This document shows, in pieces, positions 13,437 to 18,545 of a stretch of DNA of 18,545 nucleotides. The translations under genes were made by a program, and so were the position numbers. The notes under the pieces are model-generated. The model was given only the letters and a program-made list of their open reading frames with translations. It had not been told where the DNA came from and did no database searches. Each line of letters opens with the position of its first letter. Positions within the stretch are counted from its first letter, which is position 1. Origin of the DNA: Fimbriimonadaceae bacterium (GTDB taxonomy: Bacteria; Armatimonadota; Fimbriimonadia; Fimbriimonadales; Fimbriimonadaceae); NCBI GenBank assembly GCA_014380605.1, contig JACMJO010000137.1, positions 1 through 18,545 of the forward strand, in the 5' to 3' direction.

Positions 13437-15749
13437 ATGCGCCGCGCTTTACTTTTGCTTCTGCCTTTTTTGGCAAGCCTTTCGATCGCCGACCCCATAA
13501 TCTATGACATCACCCAGGCGGGGACCAAGATTGGGCAAAACGATTTTGAACGAAAGCCGGACGGCTCGTTCACGTCGGTAACGATTATCGACGTCGCAGG
13601 GATCAGAATCGAAAGCTCACTTTCGGGGAGTTTCAAAGGCGACCAGCTAGTGTCGTTCGAGTTAAAGCAAAAGCAAGCGGGAATCGATATCCAGGGTAAA
13701 TATGCCAACGGCAAAGCTTCCGCGACCGTAAATGGTAAAGCCCAGCCTGAGAAAGCGGTCAAATTAGGGAAGCGATATTTCAGCAACTACCACCCCGGCC
13801 TCACCGGGTCTATGTTTACGAATTTGCCGACCAATGTGCAAGGCCCGCAGAAGGTGAAGATTTCAATCATAGACGCCGGCGGCGTGGAAATCGAAGCAAC
13901 CGTGGTTGCCAAATCGCCGCGAAAGATTATGAAGGACGGGGTTGAGGTTGCGATTCGTCCCTTTACGCTCCAAATCGGCGGACAGGACATTGAGTTCGCG
14001 GTGAATGAATCCGGAACAACCATCGGCGAGACCATTGCCTCTCAAAAAGTTGCCTTCGTTGCGAAAGGTTTCGAGGCGGCGTTCGCGGATCCGGTTGCCA
14101 AATACAAAGAGCTGAGCCGGCCAACCTTTGAGGCCAAGGTGCTTCGTGGCGAGAAGGTCAAGATGCGCGATGGTGTGAATCTGGTTCACGACGTGGCGAT
14201 GCCGGTTGGCGATGGGCCCTTTCCGACGATTCTAGTGAGAACTCCCTACGGTCGAACTGGCAGCATGCTTGGCGCAGAGTGGTGGGCCAAGCGGGGTTAC
14301 GTTTACATCGTTCAAGACTGCCGCGGTCGCCATGACTCAGAAGGCGCTTGGGACCCGTTCGTTCCTGAGCGGAGGGACGGCAAGGACACCATCGACTGGA
14401 TTGCAAAACAAACCTGGTCAGATGGCAAAGTCGGGATGATCGGGGCAAGTTACTCGGGTCTAGTCCAATGGGCGGCAGCGGTTGAGAGGCCGGCGGCCCT
14501 CAAGTGCATCATTCCCCAGGTATCTCCCCCAGATGCGATGCTAAACATTCCCTACGATCAGGGCGTTTTTATGCTCCTGCCGAACCTTTGGTGGACCAAT
14601 TTAGTGCGAGACAAAGTATCGAGGATGGATAGGGCCACCCAGCCCTTGCCTCACCCTGAAAAGCTATTGACGCTTCCCTTATCAAAGCTGGACGATGCCG
14701 TATTGGGGGTTAACGTTCCGTTCTTCGACAATTGGCTCAAGCGCGACGGCATGGGCAAGTGGCAGGGTGGGTTCGATTTTGTCTCGGACCTGAAGAACGT
14801 GCAGATTCCGGCATTGCACATCAGCGGCTGGTGGGATGGCGATGGAATCGGGACAAAGACCAACTGGGCGGCAATGAGGGCGGCAGGCCGGGCCAACCAG
14901 TGGCTCATCTATGGGCCGTGGCCCCACGCTTTCAACACCTCGCCAAAGTTTGGCGACCTGAATTACGGATCTGATTCCGTGTTGGAATTGGATTCCGTGT
15001 ACTTGCGGTGGTTCGACACTTGGTTAAAAGGCAAATCCGTTCTGTGGGAGAAGACGCCCAAGGTGCAGGCGTTCGTAACCGGGGCGAACAAGTGGGCCAA
15101 GCTGGCCGACTGGCCGGAAAAGGCGTCCTCAGAGCAGAAGCTGTACTTTGTCGGTGGAAAGGAACTGCGTCCGGCTCCGGTAGCAAAAGGGAAATCGGCT
15201 GGATTCACGTATGACCCTCGAAAGGTCGAGCTCCCGGACTTGAAATCTACCAACCTGATGGAGGGAGGGTCGACGATTGTCGATATGGCCGGGGTTAAGG
15301 GCGATGGGCTGGTTTTGAAGTCGAAACCTCTGTCTGCTCCACTGACGATCGGGGGACCCATCTCGGTTGACCTCTATTTCTCTACTAACGTGGTCTCCAC
15401 GGACTTCTTCGTGTTCTTGGTGGATGTGGACCCCAAGGGGGTTGCCCGCCTGATCGCCCTGCCGGGCAAACTTGATGTGCGGTATATGAGCGGGCTGGAC
15501 AAGCCTCGGCTAATCCAGCCGGGAAAGACGTACAAAGCGACGCTAGGAATATGGGACACCGCGCATCAGTTTAAGAAGGGGCATCGAATTGGTTTGATGG
15601 TCAACAGCACTCTGTTTCCCAACTATGCCCGGAACCTGAATACGGGAGAGCCGATTTTCAGCGCCACCAAGATCAAGGTTGCGAAGCAAGTGATCTATCA
15701 AGACGCCAAGCGGCCGAGCGCGCTTAGGTTTAGAGTGCTGGGAGGGTGA
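13437..15749 (+). CDS. Secreted CocE/NonD (X-Pro dipeptidyl-peptidase S15) family hydrolase with extra N-terminal domain
   Basis: A 770-residue exported serine hydrolase. The signal peptide is MRRALLLLLPFLASLSIA. Residues about 19-215 form a beta-rich domain (IIYDITQAGTKIGQNDFERK and so on), not part of standard CocE enzymes. The alpha/beta-hydrolase follows from about 225: MRDGVNLVHDVAMPVGDGPF, RTPYGR, GYVYIVQDCRGRHDSEG. The catalytic triad is S340 (GASYSG), D467 (SGWWDG) and H497 (GPWPHAFN). The C-terminal jelly-roll domain of the family runs from about 600 to 770, with VDPKGVARLI and FKKGHRIGLMV. Members cleave Xaa-Pro dipeptides, cocaine-like esters or beta-lactam side-chain amides; substrate cannot be told from sequence. 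The gene has its own TATCCT box, 24 nt after the TPR-like gene's stop, and ends before a strong terminator. Confidence 0.92.
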   Translation: MRRALLLLLPFLASLSIADPIIYDITQAGTKIGQNDFERKPDGSFTSVTIIDVAGIRIESSLSGSFKGDQLVSFELKQKQAGIDIQGKYANGKASATVNGKAQPEKAVKLGKRYFSNYHPGLTGSMFTNLPTNVQGPQKVKISIIDAGGVEIEATVVAKSPRKIMKDGVEVAIRPFTLQIGGQDIEFAVNESGTTIGETIASQKVAFVAKGFEAAFADPVAKYKELSRPTFEAKVLRGEKVKMRDGVNLVHDVAMPVGDGPFPTILVRTPYGRTGSMLGAEWWAKRGYVYIVQDCRGRHDSEGAWDPFVPERRDGKDTIDWIAKQTWSDGKVGMIGASYSGLVQWAAAVERPAALKCIIPQVSPPDAMLNIPYDQGVFMLLPNLWWTNLVRDKVSRMDRATQPLPHPEKLLTLPLSKLDDAVLGVNVPFFDNWLKRDGMGKWQGGFDFVSDLKNVQIPALHISGWWDGDGIGTKTNWAAMRAAGRANQWLIYGPWPHAFNTSPKFGDLNYGSDSVLELDSVYLRWFDTWLKGKSVLWEKTPKVQAFVTGANKWAKLADWPEKASSEQKLYFVGGKELRPAPVAKGKSAGFTYDPRKVELPDLKSTNLMEGGSTIVDMAGVKGDGLVLKSKPLSAPLTIGGPISVDLYFSTNVVSTDFFVFLVDVDPKGVARLIALPGKLDVRYMSGLDKPRLIQPGKTYKATLGIWDTAHQFKKGHRIGLMVNSTLFPNYARNLNTGEPIFSATKIKVAKQVIYQDAKRPSALRFRVLGG

Positions 15750-15760
15750 GCAAGTAGCCT

Positions 15761-15774
15761 GGACCTCCAGGTCC
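15761..15774. repeat. Short palindrome GGACCTCCAGGTCC
   Basis: GGACCT and AGGTCC flank a CC loop 11 nt after the hydrolase stop codon. An overlapping alternative pairing (CCTGGA with TCCAGG) is possible. There is no U-tract; it may only add stability to the 3' end of the transcript. Confidence 0.35.
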
Positions 15775-15804
15775 GAGTTTTCGCGAAGTTGGAGGTAAGC
15801 AGAT

Positions 15805-15842
15805 AGAAAGGGCAAGAAGACTAAAATCTTCTTGCCCTTTCT
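15805..15842. terminator. Bidirectional intrinsic terminator, 16-bp perfect stem
   Basis: AGAAAGGGCAAGAAGA (15805-15820) and its exact complement (15827-15842) surround the loop CTAAAA. The gap lies between two convergent genes (stops at 15749 and 15854). The arms end in pyrimidine-rich TTTCT on both strands, which serves as a short U-rich tail in either direction. Confidence 0.85.
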
Positions 15843-15853
15843 GACTTGGCTAC

Positions 15854-17242
15854 TTACCAGCGATTGTTGCTGGTGCCGAACTCTCGGATCACCCAGCTTC
15901 GACCCTCAGTTTCCAGCTTGAAGTAGTGGAATACCGACGTCCGTCGTCCCCAAGGATCTTCGAAGTCGTGTCTTGCGAAGACCGATGCGGCATCTCGCCG
16001 ATACTGGACATCCAGAATCTTATAGTCTAGGGTTCTCGTATTCTCGGTCGCGTCTAGCAACGTGTCGTAGAAATCTTCCGAACGCAGATTGTAAGCAAAC
16101 TGTCCATCCATAATGATTCCAACTTGGCCATTGCGGGGAATGAGTCGTCCAACTGCCCGCCGATCGCCGTCCATGAAGGCGGCGGTGATGTCTTCGACAA
16201 CATAGTCGAGCTCGTTGTAGTCGCGATTCCAGTAACTGCGGCTGGGCTGATTCCACTGGTAGCGGACGCCATAGAATGGAGCCCATCTGAACGCGGTGGG
16301 GTAGTAGCATCGCCGAGTGTCGAAGTACGCAGGCAACTGTGGATAGTAGTACCACGGCGAACAAGCGAAGTCCCTCTGATAGGGATCGAACACGTAATGC
16401 GGATAGTAGAAGTAGTCGTCACACCATCGAGAATCGTAGTGGTCGTAGCCGACTCGGATTCTCAGGCCGCCGATTCTGATTTCGTCAGACCGTCGAACTT
16501 GATGGCCCAATGATCCACGATTGATATCTACCGGAACTCGCCCAACGGTGATGGGATCGCGCCGCTGACCGTCTCGACGGCCATTGGTGTTTGAGCCGTA
16601 CTGAACGTTTCCGCTCCTGGAACCGGTTTTCTTGCCGAGGAGACTGTCGTTGCGACCTGGCTGGGGACGCGGGTTAACCACATCGCCATTAGGGTTGCCT
16701 CGCGAGTCATTGCCTCCTCTAGGATTTCCACGTGGGTCGTCCCGTCGCGGCAAGCCGCCACCGACCGAACCGCCAGAGTTAGAACCTCCGTTGTTCGATC
16801 CGCCCGAGGTGGAGCCACCCCCAAGAGAACCGCCTCCCCGTGAGCCGCCGCCTCTATTCAGAGGATCGTCTCGCCGAGGTGGATCTTCCCTTCGAGGGGG
16901 AGGAGTCTCGCGCTGTGGCGGGTCTTCTCGTCTTGGTGGAGGAGTCTCGCGTCGCGGTGGGTCTTCTCGTCGGGGCGGGGGAGTCTCACCCAGCGGCGGG
17001 CTTTCCCGTCTGGGCGGAGGGGTCTCGCGCCGAGGAGGGTCCTCGCGTCTTGGTGGAGGAGATTCTCGTCGCGGCGGATCTTCTCGTCGGGGAGGGTCTT
17101 GCCTCTGCCCGCCCATTGAACCGCCGCCGGAGCCGCCACCGCGCTTACCCTGCAAGGGGTCGCCGCCAAAGGCGTTTGTGGCCGCCAAACCCATGCAAAG
17201 GGTGAGGGCCATCAATGGAAACAGCTTAGGTCGGTGCTTCAT
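15854..17242 (-). CDS. Exported Pro/Arg-repeat protein with NTF2-like C-terminal region
   Basis: I do not recognise a named family. With the ATG at 17240-17242 the protein has 462 residues. A signal peptide (MKHRPKLFPLMALTLCMGLA, cleavage near ATNA-FGG) is followed by a short Gly-rich part. Six tandem 13-residue units of the form PPRREDPPRRETP cover residues 50-127. A Gly/Ser/Asn-rich linker comes next, then a Tyr/Trp/Arg-rich segment containing three Cys (RWCDDYF, DFACSPW, TRRCYYP). The last 122 residues (from DYNELDYVVEDITAAFMDGD) have the helix-then-curved-sheet pattern of NTF2/SnoaL-like domains, ending RSWVIREFG. It is probably a periplasmic or surface protein whose repeats could bind acidic polymers. 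ATGs at 17254 and further upstream are alternatives, but TATGAT sits 7 nt before 17242. Confidence 0.8.
   Translation of the reverse strand: MKHRPKLFPLMALTLCMGLAATNAFGGDPLQGKRGGGSGGGSMGGQRQDPPRREDPPRRESPPPRREDPPRRETPPPRRESPPLGETPPPRREDPPRRETPPPRREDPPQRETPPPRREDPPRRDDPLNRGGGSRGGGSLGGGSTSGGSNNGGSNSGGSVGGGLPRRDDPRGNPRGGNDSRGNPNGDVVNPRPQPGRNDSLLGKKTGSRSGNVQYGSNTNGRRDGQRRDPITVGRVPVDINRGSLGHQVRRSDEIRIGGLRIRVGYDHYDSRWCDDYFYYPHYVFDPYQRDFACSPWYYYPQLPAYFDTRRCYYPTAFRWAPFYGVRYQWNQPSRSYWNRDYNELDYVVEDITAAFMDGDRRAVGRLIPRNGQVGIIMDGQFAYNLRSEDFYDTLLDATENTRTLDYKILDVQYRRDAASVFARHDFEDPWGRRTSVFHYFKLETEGRSWVIREFGTSNNRW
16862..17095 (-). repeat. Six tandem 39-bp repeats encoding PPRREDPPRRETP
   Basis: Six in-frame 39-bp units code for 13-residue repeats. 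The units vary by single residues (RESP, RETP, PLGETP, PQRETP and a final RDDP). The third unit is the most divergent, with SPPLGE replacing DPPRRE. Codon use differs between copies, so the repeat is old or under selection at the protein level rather than a fresh slippage product. Confidence 0.85.
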
Positions 17243-17249
17243 GTTCTTA

Positions 17250-17255
17250 ATCATA
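17250..17255 (-). promoter_or_regulatory. TATGAT, putative -10 of the repeat-protein gene
   Basis: On the minus strand TATGAT ends 7 nt before the ATG at 17242, again giving a leaderless or near-leaderless transcript. No Shine-Dalgarno precedes that ATG. No good -35 is seen. Confidence 0.35.
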
Positions 17256-17276
17256 CGACGTATGGCCAAGACGGAT

Positions 17277-17313
17277 GTTTCCGGGCCTCCTCTATCAATG
17301 AATGCCGGGAAAC
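17277..17313. promoter_or_regulatory. Inverted repeat in the divergent repeat-protein/IDH promoter region
   Basis: GTTTCCGGGC (17277-17286) and GCCGGGAAAC (17304-17313) are inverted repeats with one mismatch in ten and a 17-nt spacer. They sit in the middle of the 88-nt gap between two divergent genes, where a dimeric regulator could control both. Confidence 0.4.
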
Positions 17314-17330
17314 AGCCAACATAAGGGTAA

Positions 17331-18350
17331 ATGAGTAAGCGGCGAATTGGATTGATCCCAGGAGACGGCATTGGACCCGAAATAACGGCGGCCGTTTTGA
17401 GAGTTCTGGACGCCGTCGGCTTTGAGGCAGATTGGGTCTATCTTGAGGCTGGTTTAGGTTCAGTTGACAAGGGCAAAGAGGCTATGCCTGAAGAAACGCT
17501 TAATTCCATTCGAGAAATTGGAATAGCCTTGAAGGGGCCTACAACAACCCCGGTCGGAAAAGGGCATGTCAGCGCAAACGTCGCACTTCGAAAGGCGCTC
17601 GATCTCTATGCCAACGTCCGCCCGGCCAAAACGCTTCCCGGAGTTAAGGGCCACTTCGCCGATACGCGAATCGACGTGATAATCGTGCGCGAGAACACGG
17701 AAGACCTTTACTCCGGTATCGAGTTCATGCCCCACCCCGACATGGCTCAGGCGATCAAGGTCATTACGAGGCCAGGCTGCAAGCGACTGTGTGATTTCGC
17801 GTTCGACATGGCAACCAAACAGGGGCGAAAGCGGGTGACCGCCATCCACAAGGCGAACATCATGAAGCTTGCCGACGGCCTGTTCTTGGAGGAGTTTTAC
17901 AAATCTGCCGCGAAGTGGCCAGACCTGGTTGCAGACGATATCATCGTCGACAACTGTTGTATGCAGTTGGTGACTCGTCCCGAGCAATTCGACGTTCTCG
18001 TTACGGAGAACCTCTATGGAGACATCGTCAGCGACCTTTGCGCCGGGCTTGTAGGCGGGCTAGGCTTGGCGCCCGGTGCGAATATTGGCGCGAACTGCGC
18101 CGTGTTTGAAGCGGTCCATGGCTCTGCGCCGGATATCGCGGGCAAGGGCCTGGCAAATCCAACCGCACTACTTTTCAGCGCCCTGATGATGCTCCGGCAC
18201 TTGGGCGAAAACGAGATGGCCTCCAAAATTGGACGCGCGGTCCTCAAGATTTATGCAGAGGGAAAGACTGTCACCGGCGACCTCGGCGGAAAGGCGACGA
18301 CTAAGGAATACACCGACGCAGTCATCAAGCAAATGAATCAGCCCGCATGA
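17331..18350 (+). CDS. NAD-type isocitrate dehydrogenase (isocitrate/isopropylmalate dehydrogenase family)
   Basis: Oxidatively decarboxylates isocitrate to 2-oxoglutarate in the TCA cycle, in the cytoplasm. The 339 residues are the short homodimeric or NAD-IDH form. Visible family marks: IPGDGIGPE (9-17), substrate-binding S81, N83 and R87 in GHVSANVALRK, YANVRP (R97), R120 and Y127 in RENTEDLYSGIE, KAN (174-176), DNCCMQLV, and metal-binding D231 and D235 in NLYGDIVSDL. The cofactor loop is HGSAPDIAGKGLANP (263-277). The Ser81-Asn83 pair and the RENTEDLYSGIE motif favour isocitrate over 3-isopropylmalate. It overlaps the following rmlD-like start by 4 nt (ATGA). AAGGG lies only 3 nt before the ATG, so initiation may be weak or leaderless. 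Confidence 0.93.
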   Translation: MSKRRIGLIPGDGIGPEITAAVLRVLDAVGFEADWVYLEAGLGSVDKGKEAMPEETLNSIREIGIALKGPTTTPVGKGHVSANVALRKALDLYANVRPAKTLPGVKGHFADTRIDVIIVRENTEDLYSGIEFMPHPDMAQAIKVITRPGCKRLCDFAFDMATKQGRKRVTAIHKANIMKLADGLFLEEFYKSAAKWPDLVADDIIVDNCCMQLVTRPEQFDVLVTENLYGDIVSDLCAGLVGGLGLAPGANIGANCAVFEAVHGSAPDIAGKGLANPTALLFSALMMLRHLGENEMASKIGRAVLKIYAEGKTVTGDLGGKATTKEYTDAVIKQMNQPA

Positions 18351-18545
18351 AGGTGCTCGTTGTTGGAGCTAGCGGCATGCTTGGATCCGCCGTCGTTAAG
18401 GTACTAAGAGATCGGAATCATGATGCCCTGGCCCCTAGTTCTGCTGAGCTGAATATCACCGATCCTGAATCGGTTGCCACCGTGGCCCAAATGAAAGATG
18501 TCGATTGGTGCATCAACTGTGCCGCCTACACCGCCGTCGACAAGG
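18347..18545 (+). CDS. rfbD: dTDP-4-dehydrorhamnose reductase-like protein, N-terminal part (3' truncated by window end)
   Basis: The first 66 codons are seen; the gene continues past the window. It opens with a Rossmann dinucleotide-binding motif (MKVLVVGASGMLGSAV, GxSGMLG form). Later come SAELNITDPESV and DWCINCAAYTAVDK, which match RmlD/RfbD: the final NADPH-dependent reduction in dTDP-L-rhamnose synthesis for cell-surface glycans. Other extended SDR sugar reductases share these motifs, so the assignment rests on the AELNITD and CAAYTAVDK pair. The start ATG overlaps the IDH stop codon (ATGA), implying coupled translation of two unrelated pathways. Confidence 0.85.
   Translation, partial: MKVLVVGASGMLGSAVVKVLRDRNHDALAPSSAELNITDPESVATVAQMKDVDWCINCAAYTAVDK

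Noticed and set aside
16862..17095. Possible CRISPR array
   Set aside because: The 39-bp units are contiguous, in frame and without unique spacers; they encode a protein repeat.
16632..17324. 230-residue plus-strand open frame rich in Arg, Gly and Pro
   Set aside because: It is the antisense shadow of the Pro/Arg repeat and Gly-rich linker of the minus-strand gene; GC-rich repeats keep several frames open.
15854..17371. Longer N-terminus for the repeat protein (ATG at 17369-17371)
   Set aside because: It would overlap the divergent IDH start and place 43 residues before a normal signal peptide; a TATGAT box also fits the shorter form.

Overview
This window looks like chromosomal DNA from a free-living, polysaccharide-using bacterium of moderately high GC. 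Several traits fit an environmental lineage such as Armatimonadota (Fimbriimonas-like): a bacterial GAD-domain AspRS, an NAD-type isocitrate dehydrogenase, many short-leader or leaderless-looking starts, secreted beta-sandwich/hydrolase fusions and a GH10 xylanase. That placement is inference from gene style, not from a marker gene. I see no transposase, integrase, tRNA, rRNA or CRISPR array. No gene-free stretch exceeds about 300 bases; the longest is 230 bases (8349-8578).

Left part (1-3734): the end of an unidentified plus-strand gene, a small cupin, then aspS on the minus strand, tail to tail with the cupin (3 nt gap). Divergent from aspS lies an ECF sigma factor gene that overlaps by 4 nt a gene for a soluble, helical-repeat protein. 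This pair is the best candidate for an uncharacterised regulatory module here.

Middle part (3778-10767): a secreted CBM/GH10 xylanase converges on sucC, and a 77-bp near-perfect palindrome fills the gap. Upstream of sucC on the same strand are a membrane fatty-acyl desaturase, an SMP-30/gluconolactonase-like protein and a LolA-like periplasmic protein; the last two are 26 nt apart. The 169-nt sucC leader holds a repeated G-rich 9-mer array and two mutually exclusive hairpins. A DUF1287 lipoprotein is divergent from the LolA-like gene.

Right part (10812-18545): an ABC-2 type exporter (ATPase, permease) is translationally coupled to a TPR-like exported protein. Next comes a secreted CocE/NonD-type serine hydrolase with an extra N-terminal domain, then a strong bidirectional terminator. 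A convergent gene encodes an exported protein with six 13-residue Pro/Arg repeats and an NTF2-like C-terminal region. Divergent from that gene is an NAD-type isocitrate dehydrogenase overlapping by 4 nt the start of an rmlD/rfbD-like gene that runs off the end.

Functionally the window mixes central metabolism (SucC, IDH), translation (AspRS), cell-envelope work (desaturase, LolA-like, DUF1287, ABC exporter, RmlD) and secreted hydrolases. No single large novel system stands out. The most interesting items are the sigma factor with its non-canonical partner, the regulatory DNA upstream of sucC, the intergenic palindrome, the heptad-periodic spacer and the repeat protein.
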